Positions 33,127 to 44,938 of a stretch of DNA of 64,000 nucleotides are shown piece by piece. Positions within the stretch are counted from its first letter, which is position 1, and the number at the start of each line of letters is the position of its first letter. The DNA lies in assembly GCA_010093685.1 (NCBI GenBank), contig MU006222.1, positions 248,001 through 312,000 on the forward strand, written 5' to 3'. The notes beneath the pieces were generated by a model. The model did no database searches. It had not been told where the DNA came from and was given only the letters and a program-made list of their open reading frames with translations. This DNA is from Ophiobolus disseminans. Its lineage: Eukaryota; Ascomycota; Dothideomycetes; Pleosporales; Phaeosphaeriaceae. Position numbers and translations under genes: made by a program.

Positions 33127-33563
33127 GGAATGGCCAGGTAGAAAGCGCAGTCAATAAGCCAATCCTACATGGTGTTTAACATGCTCCTTGTTATTTGCAA
33201 TGATGATACAGCTGGGAATAAAAAAGGTTGTCGTGTGTTTGCAGTTTCAAGATACCAAGCCGGAAACGAGGGCATCGAAGATGGCTCGGCAGTCATGGTC
33301 TCCGCCGCTACCGGTATCTCCAGACACGACCAGTTGCGCGGCACACGTCTCCAACGCATCTCTCCCTCCGCCTTTTACCTCGTTCTGCTTCAGGTAGTCG
33401 CTCCCTATCACCAACCACCATGTACACGCGCATCCGGTAGCGTAACCCGAACACGTACAATCTGACCCCGGACGATTGGCCGCGGTCGAGCACCCCCTAC
33501 ATAGTTAACGTGGTAACCTACCACGACGCAGTGTCCCGACACCGGGACACGGCATAGCCCGCA
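33127..33563. other. intergenic region, no gene seen
   Basis: 437 bp between the SDR stop and the ATG of the M28-like gene. Opposite-strand frames are shadows of the downstream gene. No repeats or RNA genes were noted. Confidence 0.4.
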
Positions 33564-36305
33564 ATGGTCGACGAGAAACACCATTACGAGCGTGCGGAAT
33601 CGCCCCCGCCGATACCCACATACGAAGAAGCCACGTCCTCGCGGCATGCCTCTGCGCGCCTCGGCCCCAACGAAGTCAGCGACGATGCCGAGCGGCAAGG
33701 CCTCCTGGGCCCGGATGTGCGCGTGCAGTCGGACCAGAGGAGGCGGCATGGCTACTACCAGGCGCCCTCGGTGCAGTCGGTCGAGGACGGGGATTCTGAG
33801 CTGGGCAGTCCGGTCCGGGCGAGTCAGGATGAGGACCTGCGGCAGACCATGGAGGAGATGGAGATACTGGACCCAGAGGCGGCGGAGGAAGGGCGATCGC
33901 GGCGGAATCGGTCCAGTTCGCGCTTCTCGAAACGCTTCTACAGCATCACGAACTCCTTCTCGAGCTTTCACCTCCCGCGGATACGATGGCCCGCCTGGCC
34001 GGCAAAGTGGCGGCCCGACTTCACGTTCCTTACACAGCGGATGCCGACAATACCGGAGGAGTACAGGCCGGGGTGGTCCGTCATAGCGCGGTTGTGCGGG
34101 CTCATACTGATTGTGACACTGGTGTACTTGCTCGTGGTGAGCGAGGTCGTACCCATGGGCGGAGGCTTCGGCGCGCAGTTCAACCCGGAGTGGGTGCGGC
34201 AGACGGCGCTCGACAGCGTGGAGAGCTGGCGCATAGAGAAGAACCTCGAGTACATCACGAGCTACGACCACATTGGCGGGACCGAGGGCAGTTATGTGCT
34301 CGGGCAGTGGATCGAGGGCAAGTTCAAGGACGCCCACATGGATACCTACACACACGACGAGTACAGGGTGTACATGAACTATGCGCAAAAGGACGGACGG
34401 AAGGTTTCAATCGTGGATCCGCCGGAAAAGCGGTGGGTCGCGCGACTGGAGGAGCCAGATGTCTTCAACCCGCCGAAAGCGCAGACGCCTGCGTACCACG
34501 GGCTTTCGGCGTCGGGAAATGTTACTGGACCGCTCATATACGTCAATTACTGCGACAAGAAGGATTTCAAGAATTTATCGGATCGCGAAATCAATGTCCA
34601 CGGAGCAATCGCGCTTTGCCGGTACTATGGGACACAGCCAGACCTCGCCATGAAGATCAGGGCCGCGCAGGAGGCCGGATGTGCTGGTGTATTGGTGTAC
34701 TCGGACCCCGCGGACGACGGTTTCAAGAAAGGCAATCCCTGGCCAGATGGCAAATGGAGGCCTGGAGACAGTGTACAGCGGGGATCAGTCGCGCAAACGA
34801 ACATGATCATGGGCGACGTCCTGACTCCCGGAAAGCCGAGTATCAAGAAGCAGGAGCGCATGTCCAAGGACAACAACCCCGCTTTGCCAAAGATCCCCAG
34901 TCTACCACTCTCCTGGAAAGATGCGCAGAAATTGCTGCAGTCACTACAAGGCTCTGGCGAGAAGCTTCCGGCTGAGTGGGTCGGTGGTGTGCCCGAAATT
35001 GGCGACGATTGGTATTCTGGCCATCCTGACACTGCGCCGAAGGTCAATCTGCAGAACTTCCAGGACGAGACGGACCATCAGCTTGTCACAAATGTTTTCG
35101 GCGCATTCCGAGGTGTTGAGGATGGAGCGAGAAAGATTATTGTCGGAAACCACCGCGACTCATGGTGCTTTGGCTCGGCGGATCCTGGCTCCGGCACTGC
35201 TGTCATGCTTGAGGTTGCCCGTGTTTTGGGCGAACTTCGCGCACAAGGTTGGCGTCCGCTTCGCACGATTGAGTTCGCATCTTGGGACGCTGGCGAGTAC
35301 AACAAGATTGGCTCAACCGAGCACGTCGAAGCCAACGCCGACGCCCTCCGCGAGAACGCAATTGCCTACCTCAATGTCGATGTCGGCATTACAGGCGACC
35401 AACTCTGGGCCAAAGGCTCCCCCATCTTCCAACACGCATGGGGTCGTGTCATCGACCGCCTCTCCGACCCCCACGAGAACAAAACCCTAAAAGAGCTCTG
35501 GGAGACCAAGAGCAGCCAAGTAGGTAACCTCGCAGCCGCAAGCGACAGCGCCCCCTTCCAATACATCGCCGGCACATCCTCCTTCGACTTTGGTTTCTCG
35601 AGCTCGAACACCGGCTCGACAGAAGCCAACGCCATGTCCGGCTCCTGTTACGAAACCTACAACTGGATGGCCAAATACATCGACCCGGGCTGGTCCTACC
35701 ACAACCTGCTCGCGCAGATCTGGGTTCTCCTCATCCTCGAACTCGCCCAAGACCCCATCATGCCCCTCAAAATCGACCACTACGCGCACCACCTCCAAAA
35801 AGAGGGACAGCAGCTCCTCAACTTTGCCGAAGCGCAGGCCGTCGGCGGCTACGACATTGAAATCTTCCAACCCTTGATTGATAGTCTGAGTGCGTTGAAG
35901 AAGAAGGCGGATGAGTTCCATAAGTGGGAAACGTATTGGTATAACCAGGTTTATGCTACGGGGGGGTTTGAGACGCAGAGCGTGACGGTGCAGCGCGTGG
36001 GGCATAATGCGAAGATTGCGAGGTTTGAAGCTGATTTGTTGGATTTGCCGAGTGGTAAAAATGATAACGGGCCGCATGGTGTAAGTTCAGCTTTCTATTC
36101 TCACAGCACTGTGCTAATGTTGCGCTAGTTGCCCGGCCGCGACCAATTCAAACACGTCATCTTCGCGCCCTCGGCGCAGAACGCGCTCGAACCGAGTGTC
36201 TTTCCTTTCGTGAGAGATGCGCTTGAGAAGAAGGATTGGGATGCCGCGGCGAGGGCGATTCGGTTGACGGCGGATGTGCTGAATAGGGCGGGGGATGCGT
36301 TGTAG
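33564..36305 (+). CDS. transferrin receptor/glutamate carboxypeptidase-like (M28B) membrane protein, Tre-type
   Basis: Two exons, 33564-36080 and 36129-36305 (48-nt intron, GTAAGT), encode 897 residues. A long cytosolic N-terminus has a PY-like PPPIPTYEEA (about residues 14-23), the kind of site bound by Rsp5/Bsd2-type ubiquitin adaptors. One helix lies at about residues 173-196 (RLCGLILIVTLVYLLVVSEV). A PA domain (GAIALCRYYGTQPDL, about 360) and an M28 peptidase domain follow, with NHRDSWCFGSADPGSGTA (about 530) and WDAGEYNKIGSTEHVE (about 574). The second Glu of the catalytic pair is Tyr, and the distal zinc His (expected just before VYETY) is replaced (SGSCYETYNW, about 691). So it may be catalytically impaired, like transferrin receptors. 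Yeast Tre1/Tre2 relatives help sort metal transporters for vacuolar degradation. Confidence 0.9.
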
Positions 36306-36645
36306 GACTTGCTATAGTGGCGTTTTGGGGCGTTTAGATGGGGGTGCATCATAAGGGTTTGGCATTGGGGTTTCGTTTGTGGGGCTGAGAAGGGATGTGT
36401 ATAGGTCGCTGCTGAAGCTGAGTATCATTATCATCATCTTTCGATCATCATCTCATACCATTCGAGAATGTGGGGTGTTACGTCAGCGAGTCAGCGATTA
36501 TAGGTATATAAACTCTTCCTCACCTCCGTTCCTTTTCTCCTTACCAAACATCCAGAAGCCGGCTTTCTCTAAAGATTGGCATGTCAATGCTATGAGAAGC
36601 CCTCTCTGCTTTCTTCTTCTTTCTAAAAACGGGATTCTGCGACCT

Positions 36646-36842
36646 CATGTTCCGCTGCTTTGCGCCTCGTCGCCGAAACGATCGTAGCAGCTTTCCATGT
36701 CCTTCTGCGCTCCAACGTCTCGGAACCGATGAAGCAAAAAGATATGTTTCTTCGAGTTGTCTGCGTCGTCTAAAACTCGATTTCGAGAATGACATGTTCT
36801 TGCGCCTTGTCTGCGACCTTGAACTTCGACAAATGCGGGCTG
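36646..36842 (+). repeat. ~48-bp degenerate subrepeats inside the first array unit
   Basis: CATGTTC-like words recur at about 36646, 36695, 36742 and 36791, 47-49 bp apart. Each is followed by related (C/T)TGCG, TCGTCG and GAA/AACTCGAT-like words. The spacing is not a multiple of three, so the periodicity is at DNA or RNA level rather than protein. Confidence 0.5.
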
Positions 36843-38651
36843 GATTAGTACGCGTCCTCGAAAATAGCCAAGAAAGCCTGGACATGGACTTCCAAAGTCC
36901 GAATGTGGCTGGGCGATGGAGTAAGTACCTAGCATTCAAGCTAGTGTCTATATAACTTCTTTGTCGCCGACGAAGACTTGAATAAACCAGTATTCCGAAT
37001 GCCATTGGCAGCTTCTGCCCAGGAATGTGTGCGCGGGCCTGTGGTTCTCTACGTAAATCTCTCACCGCCGTATGAACGTCCGAGATGAACTGCCCATGGC
37101 TGGGGAGTATATAAATCCCCCTCGCATTTGGTCCTTCTATTCTACAACACATTCTTTATTTTGCGGACTCTAAAACTCACGTACGACAGAGGAATGGAGA
37201 GTGTGTCCGCCTTCCCTCAAAAGGCAACTCTGGACATGTCATGTTGTCGCTTGTCCTCGAGACCTTCGCCAAGAACACATAGCTACAAACGATGCGTGGA
37301 CGAAGTCAGCGCTGGAGAAACGTTGAAACGAAGGGCCAGCATTCGCATGGCCGAAATACGAATCGTGGTTACTGCACAGCCATGGCTGGAGTCGTGAGCC
37401 TTCTCGAATTCAAAATACATCAAATGCCATAGATTCATGGGTTTGGGGTATCATACCAAAGAAGCGCATACACATGCACATGCCCGCTTTCGTACGCACC
37501 TCTGCACGGTACAAGAATGACTATTTAAACAACTCTCGACTTCGTTCTTTTTACTTCACAACACCACCCAGGCTTTGAAGCTCTCCAAAAAACCTCCATA
37601 CCTATCCGATGAACATCTGTCCTCGTTTTCTTCTGCACCGGAAACTTGCATTGAGAGTTCGCATGTTCGTCGCTGGCACCAATTCTGAAGCTCAAAAATA
37701 TCGACGGGATGGTGTGTGTCCGGTCCTCGCTGCTCTAAAAGTGCAGCAAGATGCTCGATATGTGGTGGGAAAAATTGGACTGAGACTCCGAAGCCAAACT
37801 TCATCCGTGCCATGGAGTAGTGTCGGACACAAACTCCATCATCTCTGCTTTAAGTCCGGCCGAGCGACTCGCCTTTGCGCACACAAAAGGATGGCAGCGA
37901 TCCGATTTATGTGTGTGCACTTCAGCGCCGTCTCAAACCTTCGACACCATTCTCCATGGCGCGAGCGGCGTTTGTTGAATGGGTGTATAAATTACTCTTT
38001 CCCCTCTCTGGTCACTTATCTTACAACACCTCGACAACTCTTCACTTGACAAAAAGAGTGGCATTCACTGGCATGGAGTGCTTCGTTCGCGTCGCTCTCT
38101 TAAAATGAAAGGTTGAGTCTGGCCCGTCATGACTGCGCCGGATCAACGCTTCGAGAGAAAACGAATATACGGAACAGCTCCAATGCATGGTCTTCTTTCT
38201 CGCTGCTGCGTGGTCTTGAAGCTACACTAAGCTGGTCTGATGTGTCGAGAACGCTTTTCCGTTTCAAAAGTTTTGCGCTACCGCCTTATGGGTGTTCCCT
38301 CTCTGGATCCGCGGATTTGGAAGGCGAGGAAAGTAAAATGTATGGACGACATGTGGAATCCCATCACACCATGTTCGAGCTTGTAGATTGCGAAAGCCTC
38401 AATCTATGGTTTCGCTCTAAATTTTGCACTCCCGTATTCATGGTCGCGAGAACGACACGAGTTCGATAGATATATTTCTTCACCACTTTGCGGTCTTTGA
38501 ACCGCTCATCTTGGCGGCAATCTAAGTCGTGGATTTCTTCAAAAAGGTACAGGGATCGTATCATGGAGACTTGTTCTGTGGTCGTTCCAAAACAAACCAC
38601 AACACAAGACTTCTATGTTCGCTCTTAAAAGCCCGAGTCCATCAGGACATG

Positions 38652-38671
38652 CTCTCTCTCTCTCTCTCTCT
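38652..38671. repeat. (CT)n dinucleotide tract
   Basis: About ten CT repeats lie inside the plus-strand array. Confidence 0.95.
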
Positions 38672-40087
38672 GTTGTGTTTCGAAACTCACTCCGCATGTC
38701 CTCGATGGTTCCGACATCTTTCGAGAGAATTGTATCCCCACGAGAAAGACAATCGGCATATCAGAAAGACTTCTGAGACTAGCAAGATCTTACAGCGGCA
38801 TTTTGATGCGATTCGGAGGACCGAAACGATTCGATGCCAACGGAATGAGTCCAGTTGCTCGGACAAGCTACTAAAGCTTCAACTACTAGTGGTTGCTGTC
38901 GCAGTACATAAACCCATTCATTTCCACACTCCTTCCTTCGCTCACGTCCGACATGCGAACATTAGATGTGTGAGCCCTTCTTCAAAAGCCCATTGCACCC
39001 ACGCATGGAGCTTGTGCTTTGATATCTGGCTACAAAAACTACTACCGGAAACTTGTATGTCCGTGTCTCGAAGACTGCCGCCTTTTCTGAATCTGCCTAA
39101 CGCCTTCGCCATGAGTTTCATGCATCGTGAAGACGCTAAAATGACTGATTCAAGCTCCCGATGATGTGGCGGTTGCCAAAAACTACATGGCCAACATTTC
39201 ATGGTCTGAAAGTGCTGCTCATGGAATAGCGCAAAACTCAAACAGGAGAAGACATGCCCTTGGAGGCTTTAGGTGGCGTATTACCTGCGTCAATACACAG
39301 CCCGTGGCATTGCGAGTGTATAAGTAGCCATGCTCGCCTCGTTTATCTTCTAACACACCTGCCACTCGCCCTCAGCATCTCGAAAAGACCCCCGGAGTTC
39401 GTCATGGAGGAGAATTTTCTGTTCTGCGATTGAAAAGGTTTTACAAGTCCTCCATGTTTGCTGGCAGGTACTTCCCTCAAACAAGTAATTTGATGCGTAT
39501 GTTTGCTTTCGTAAAGATGCGCTCGAGGACTATTATGGCAAGGGCGATACGAAGTTGCGAAAATCATGTTACCATGTAAATATGTTGGGGACAGATTTCG
39601 AGCAGCTGAAAACTGGTATAAAGCCACCGCGCAATCGTGTACTTCTTCTTCCACCCCACACCTCTGCTTCTAAAAGGCAGCTGAAGAAAACGAATGACCT
39701 TTGCTGTTGCTGTGGTTCTGGTCCCCTAAAAGGGCAAAGTCAGATATTTCATGTTCGTTGTGTTTCGGTCTTTTGTTTCAGAAAAATTAGGCGGTGCTTG
39801 CATGTTTTTTCCCATTGGAGGAAAGACGCCGTGATCAGACGATGCGTAGTTCGTTGACGGTGGTGCAAAGAACGTGTTCTGATGTATCATGGGAGTGAGA
39901 AGCTTTTCGCATTGCCAGATTATGGAAAATTGGAGAAAAGCAAAAGTGACAAGTACCTGTGCATGATGTATCGCGTAAATTCTCCATGCTGTTATAAAGT
40001 CGCGACGCAGCGAGTCTACCTAGCCCTGGCTTTTACATTGCACGTAATATGTGTGCCTCGCTCAAGAGACGACCAGCTGTGCTCAAC

Positions 40088-42357
40088 TCACCCCCTCAAC
40101 ACCTTCATCGCCGCCTCCAAGCTTTCAATCTCCGCTTCCAGCCAAGCCCTCCGATACTTCGTGGCCTGTTCCTCTCCAGCAATGCTCTCCAACACATCGT
40201 CCCCCAGGCCCATGACCAACTGCGAGGAAAAGACCTTGAGGGGGCTCTGCTCGCCGTCCAACAGAAAGTGGCCAATCACCTGCCTACAGATGACATCGAC
40301 GAAGCGCTTTCGAGACACTTTGTAGTAGCTCACAAGCACGTCTAGAAGATCTTCGCGCACGTGTTGTACGTTGTCCTTGTTTGTGACGAAGTTCTGGAAG
40401 TTGCCGAGAGGTATGGCTAGTCTTGCTTGCCCTCTGGAGTTGGATTCCGTGTAGAGAGTGGCTGCTTGTTCTGTAGCGGCCGCGTTCCAGCGCTCGAGGC
40501 GCTTCTTCTGGACTTCCGAGTTGAAGTAGTGGTTATACGTTGTTGGTGTGCCGTCGCGCTCGATGCGCAGTAAGAAGCGAGCGTGCTCCATTGCGCGGAT
40601 GTATGCTTTTTGAAGCTCTTCTACAAGCAATATCTCCCAAAGTTGAGTGCGGACTTGTGTGTCGGGACATATGTGTGCCACGAGCTTGGCGATGTAGGTG
40701 TGCACTATCATGATGGACTTGCTGACGTGTGCGAGCACGACAGGTTCCCATTTCTCGGACTGTTCTTTGAAGGTCATGGCTAGGATGGAGCCGGGGAACT
40801 GCACTTTGTTAGCGTTGATATAAAGGGGGAATGGAGAGATTTACCGTCCCAAGTTCGGGACCACGGTTCTCCTGGAAGACGCTTTCAACATGGTCCGTGA
40901 TCGAATCTTCAGTAAAAGCTTTAGGCTTGGGACACTCATAATCCTCTTCGTCAACAAATTCGCACAGCTCAGGGAAGCCGGAAAGAACTCTCTGGTAAGC
41001 CTCCTGGTTTGCTCCACCTTCGGCAACCTCGTATGAGCTTTCACCTTCGTTATTCCAGGTCGGTGAGATGTGACGCTTGTGGCCTTTTTTCCACACAGTA
41101 TTGGCAAAACGTTCGTTCATCTTGGTTATGGTGATAATGAGTTTGAAGTCTCGATCATTCTCAAAGACCTTCTTATCATTGTAAGAACCGTTCAAAGCGC
41201 ATTGGGTAATTTCTTGAAACTCCGAACCCAGTTGGCCAAGGAATTGCCGCTGAGCAGCATGTTCCTTGCGCGCAGGGCCGAGGTTCCTCAATTCGTTTCG
41301 GCTTTGATCCAACCGTTGTGCGATGCCAGCTCGGACGTTTGGGAACTCGCGCTTGGAGATAGTCAAGAGCAGGTTTTTCAGACGTATCTTGAGAGAACTG
41401 GTTCCGCACCTGCCCGATCCTGACACCTGCCTCCATTCTCGCCCATTGAAGAAAGCTTCCTCCTGAGCAAGACGGTCGGCGAGAGTAGAGGACTGATCAT
41501 CCGCACTGCGATTCTTGACGAGACAATATCCGAGCTGAAGTTTGTTGCGTCGGTCGAGCACAAGGTCTTTGATAACATCTCTTGTCACATTCTCCGTGAC
41601 CAAGTCTGGTTTTGTAAGCACACCCATTGTTCGAGATCCTTTGGGGTCAGCTATTGTTGCCATCTGGAGGACGCTCTGTGTTGCTGGATCGACGTTGGAG
41701 GCGAGGACAACCAGGATGACAGTACGGCTGTTCCGCATGTACGTCTCGACCATGTTTCTCACTAAGGAGATGTCGCTCTCGGTCGTCATACCGAGATCAG
41801 GATTACGGAAGATACCAGGCACGTCGATGACGGTAAAGTGCTCTTGATCAGGTCCGTTGATCTCAACCTTCAGAATGTGTTGGCTAAAAGCTTGCAAGTT
41901 GGCGTCTTTCTCGTCTCTCGTCATCTTGATGCGCATGCGACCGTTGGCTTCCCTCATAATATCTGCGAGCGTGCCATTCGAAAGCTCGAGCATTGTGCGC
42001 TCAAACTTTCGAAGTTCCTCCGCCCACGCTGCATCGCAACCCGGGCTTGGGATGATGGACACCTTGACACTCGACTCGGACTCACGTCGGCAGGAGATCT
42101 GTGTAGCGTATCGCGTACAAAGACCGGGGGCTTGAGGGAAGGCGAATCCAGTTAGGCTTTCAAGAACTGAGCTCTTGCCGGACGATTGGTCTCCAACCAC
42201 GACAATCTGATTGTATTTAGTGAAGAGCAAAGCAAAGGTTGAGCTCAGCTTACCTGAGGGAGTTCTATCGACGAGACGTTGAGCTCTCTCAATCGATCGA
42301 TATTGTAAGCAATGTTCGATCTGCAAGACCACCTGCAGGCTTGTTTTGGTCACCCAT
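40088..42357 (-). CDS. dynamin-like GTPase with apparent 5' frameshift
   Basis: Main exons on the minus strand are 40845-42206 and 40088-40798 (46-nt intron), preceded by an exon ending at 42254 (47-nt intron 42207-42253 restores LPQ/IVVVGDQSSGKSS). The GTPase motifs are complete: G1 GDQSSGKS, LCTRYATQI switch I, G3 DVPGIF and G4 TKPD. The stalk follows, then a C-terminal GED-like part (RFVDVICRQVIGHFLL). It resembles the fungal Mx/dynamin-related group that acts on intracellular membranes. No PH or proline-rich domain is present. The only ATG (42357, MGDQNKPAGG) is in a frame that meets TGA next to an ATCG tandem repeat. The frame leading into LPQ has no ATG. An undetected upstream exon would rescue it; otherwise the gene is broken at its 5' end. 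Confidence 0.8.
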
Positions 42358-42811
42358 ATTCCGCTGATATGAATATATGCTGATCTTAAGCTTTGAAGTC
42401 AAGTGAGTAAGACTGATTCCAAATTCGGTCGTTCGCGATGATGCTACTTGATATGTGCGAGACCCAACATGTTTGCAGCTTGTAGAAACTGCTTGGCGCA
42501 AACATCTAAGTTTCCTCTGTTGGCCCTGTATACATCCAGTGATTTCTAGAACCTGCCCGCCCAAGCTCCAACAAAGCAGCTTTGTGCACGTGAGCAAAGA
42601 TTGCTACCACAACTGTCAGCAGGACTAGGACCTGTTTACGTGCACACGGTGCCTGTTGTTCAAGATTATTGTATAGCATACTCGTTCGTAGTGAGCCTGG
42701 TACTGTTGTGCTTTCTTAAGATGTCATCCATTTCATATAGCGTTAAGTCGTGAGACCGCTATGCGATACCGACCAAGCAGGTGCACCCGATCCACGCAGA
42801 ACGAGCCGATT
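42358..42811. other. intergenic region, no gene seen
   Basis: Upstream of the dynamin-like gene and 3' of the Cid1-type gene. The missing 5' exon of the dynamin-like gene, if any, would lie here, but I found no convincing ATG exon with matching phase. Confidence 0.4.
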
Positions 42812-44938
42812 TTAAAGGCCACCAGTGTTTTCCGTATGCTGTACTCCCGCCGTTCCGTCGTTGACGCCAACGTCCTCCATTCCCATCTTTTTCACGTCTT
42901 TTTCTAACTCCTCTTTCGGAGGCAAGTCTTCGATGACCTCGTCAAAGATACCGCCCTCGGGCTGCATGCCCTTGCCAATAGCACCCATAATCCTCCAAGC
43001 TCGACGGAACTCGTCTCGGATCGCCACGATACCACGATGCGTCACGGTCCTTGCGACATTGTGGTCCAGTTCGAATGGGTCCTCAATGGCGAATAGATAT
43101 CGGTTGGTCACCTTCTTCTCCGCTGTAATTGTTGTTTTTGCGCTGACCCAGCCTTTGTCCTGTTTCGTCCGAATACCACCTAGTGTGCGCAAAGAAAGCA
43201 CTTCGTTCGTCCAGTAAAATTGTGGCGGTCGAGGGCCGTAGTTATTGCTATATCCCGAGATTGAGGCATAGTATTGGAAGAAACCACGAAGCAAGCCACC
43301 GACGTTTTGCTTGTTCTGTGAGAGCTGGCCTGCCTGTGCTGCTTGTATAATCTCCTGCTCATTCCGCCAAAAGCGGACTGTGTACCCTCCTACGGTAGGA
43401 CCTTTGAAGAAGTTCTCTAGCTGGCTAATATCCTTGGGCGGGGGTATGGAGTGTTGAAGGTTTGGGCACACGGGAGGTTGAGCGATGTTCACGAGGTAGT
43501 GCAACACCATTAGCACCCAACCATACGAGTTCAGTGTACCGGAATATGCGCTGTTGATCTTGCGACGTTTCGCCCATGACTTGACGAAGAGGACCATAGG
43601 ACGGACGCGAGGGTCGGTGAGAGAGTAGCACCGCAGCATGTGAGTGTTGTGTATGCCGAGAGGATTCTCAAAGTTGATGTCGCATTGGATGCCCACTCCT
43701 TGCTTAGGGAAGTCGAGAGGGCCGAGGACTTTCTCGCGTACCCACGTTTTGTCATTACGACGGTGATTATGCTGTTGCTTATCGGAAGCGTTGGCTGTAC
43801 TGTTCACGTCGGATGTAGCCTCGGTGGGCGTTGTAGGAGATTTCGTGTGCGTTGTTCCAACATTGGTGGGTGACTTGGATCCGGCCTTCTTCTTTGTGGA
43901 TGACGCAGCACCAAGCGCTGGAAATGACTCCCCGAATGCTGGGCTATCCGCATGTTGCACAATATCAGCAGGCTTCTGCTCACCGACGTCTACCAGTGGC
44001 TTGAGTGAGGGTGAAGGCTTGACTGGAGCGTCTGTAGGGTATTGTTCTTCGTCGGGTAGTTCGTCCCATTTCTTCCTCTCTTCGAAAAGAGCGCTGTAAA
44101 GCTCATCCGTTGGCGACTCACAAACCTTCAGGATAGGTACGCGTGTCCTGGTCAGAAGACGTCCGCCCATCTTTGCATCCAGTACGGCTCGCTCGAGTAG
44201 GCGCGGAATCTCACGGTCAATGCCGATGCGATCTGCTTGCGACGAGTCTTTCCAACCTGGAACGACCGCAAGGTCCATGTCAGAACCTGGCATGCCGAAA
44301 CCGGATGCCAGACTGCCAAATCCCACCAAGGAAATTGTGGCAATATCCCCTGAATAGCTTTCGTCAAACGCCTGTCGCAGAATGCCCTCGAGGCGCTGTC
44401 TGAATACCTCTTTCCCCTCGAACTCATCCAAGCCCATTTCGACTTTCGGAATCTCCTCTGCGGCTAACATCTCCAGATGCTCTACCTGCGTCATTGGATT
44501 CTCCCGAGGTTGAGTAACTTGTGGTCGAGGCTGATGTGGCGCCTGCTGCCGGAGGTGGGGGGCGACTGAGGGACCATGGCCTTGAGCTGGGTTGTTACTG
44601 TGTGGGCGTTGCAGCACCCTTGGGGGATGTGCACCACGCTGAGGTATGCTAGGTGCCTGGGGTACATGAGGCGTTGGCGGGGCATATTGGCGATACCTTC
44701 CCCGATTGTTGAAGCCGCCTGCTCCACCACCTCTGGGCTGTTGTTCTTGGCTTGGGCTTTGTTGATAACCTCCTCGATGGTTGCCGCGCCAGGGGCCACC
44801 ACGGCCACGGCCGCGTCCACGTTGAGTATGCTGCGCTTCTGGACTGGCTTGACTGTCACCTATTCTGACGTTGCCGAGTATCATGCCGCGAAGCTGATTC
44901 TCGAGACCGGTAGTCTCTGGTCCAGTCTTTTGGTCCAT
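42812..44938 (-). CDS. Cid1-type non-canonical poly(A)/terminal uridylyl transferase
   Basis: A single exon from ATG 44938 encodes 708 residues. The N-terminal ~150 residues are disordered, with an RGG/RG box (RGRGRGRGGPWRGNHRGGYQ) suited to RNA binding. The nucleotidyltransferase domain has VGFGSLASGFGMPGSDMDLA (about residues 206-225) with the catalytic Asp pair. A Ser/Pro/Thr-rich insert of about 150 residues (including SKSPTNVGTTHTKSP) separates it from the third catalytic Asp in GIQCDINFENPLGIHN. The central domain signature is NSYGWVLMVLHYLVN. No RNA recognition motif is seen. Family members add uridines or adenosines to RNA 3' ends in the cytoplasm or nucleus, affecting decay. Which nucleotide is used cannot be told. 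It is divergent from TFIIF alpha, with 662 bp between starts. Confidence 0.88.
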   Translation of the reverse strand: MDQKTGPETTGLENQLRGMILGNVRIGDSQASPEAQHTQRGRGRGRGGPWRGNHRGGYQQSPSQEQQPRGGGAGGFNNRGRYRQYAPPTPHVPQAPSIPQRGAHPPRVLQRPHSNNPAQGHGPSVAPHLRQQAPHQPRPQVTQPRENPMTQVEHLEMLAAEEIPKVEMGLDEFEGKEVFRQRLEGILRQAFDESYSGDIATISLVGFGSLASGFGMPGSDMDLAVVPGWKDSSQADRIGIDREIPRLLERAVLDAKMGGRLLTRTRVPILKVCESPTDELYSALFEERKKWDELPDEEQYPTDAPVKPSPSLKPLVDVGEQKPADIVQHADSPAFGESFPALGAASSTKKKAGSKSPTNVGTTHTKSPTTPTEATSDVNSTANASDKQQHNHRRNDKTWVREKVLGPLDFPKQGVGIQCDINFENPLGIHNTHMLRCYSLTDPRVRPMVLFVKSWAKRRKINSAYSGTLNSYGWVLMVLHYLVNIAQPPVCPNLQHSIPPPKDISQLENFFKGPTVGGYTVRFWRNEQEIIQAAQAGQLSQNKQNVGGLLRGFFQYYASISGYSNNYGPRPPQFYWTNEVLSLRTLGGIRTKQDKGWVSAKTTITAEKKVTNRYLFAIEDPFELDHNVARTVTHRGIVAIRDEFRRAWRIMGAIGKGMQPEGGIFDEVIEDLPPKEELEKDVKKMGMEDVGVNDGTAGVQHTENTGGL

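Larger units (their letters stand above)
36505..40030 (+). repeat. tandem array of TATA-headed units (plus strand), seven clear plus two doubtful
   Basis: TATA boxes start at 36505, 37108, 37522, 37986, 38905 (ACATAAAC), 39319 and 39617, with weaker ones near 38469 and 39991. Spacings are mostly 414-485 bp. About 20-37 nt downstream several units share an initiator-like leader (CTTACAACACCTCG, CTTCACAACACC, TCTACAACACATTC, CTTCTAACACACCTGCC). At about +54 to +80 comes an A-rich block (CTCTAAAACTC, CTCCAAAAAAC, GCTTCTAAAAGG). At about +128 to +153 lies an ATG in CATGTTCGTCG-like context (37662, 36647, 39454, 39751, 39057). Frames from that ATG are about 13-100 codons and not alike. The layout equals the minus-strand array at 8.3-10.6 kb. 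Nature unknown. Confidence 0.62.

Noticed and set aside
36541..37152. 203-codon minus-strand frame in the plus-strand array
   Set aside because: It crosses two promoter-like units and the 48-bp subrepeats in antisense; basic low-complexity composition and no domain.
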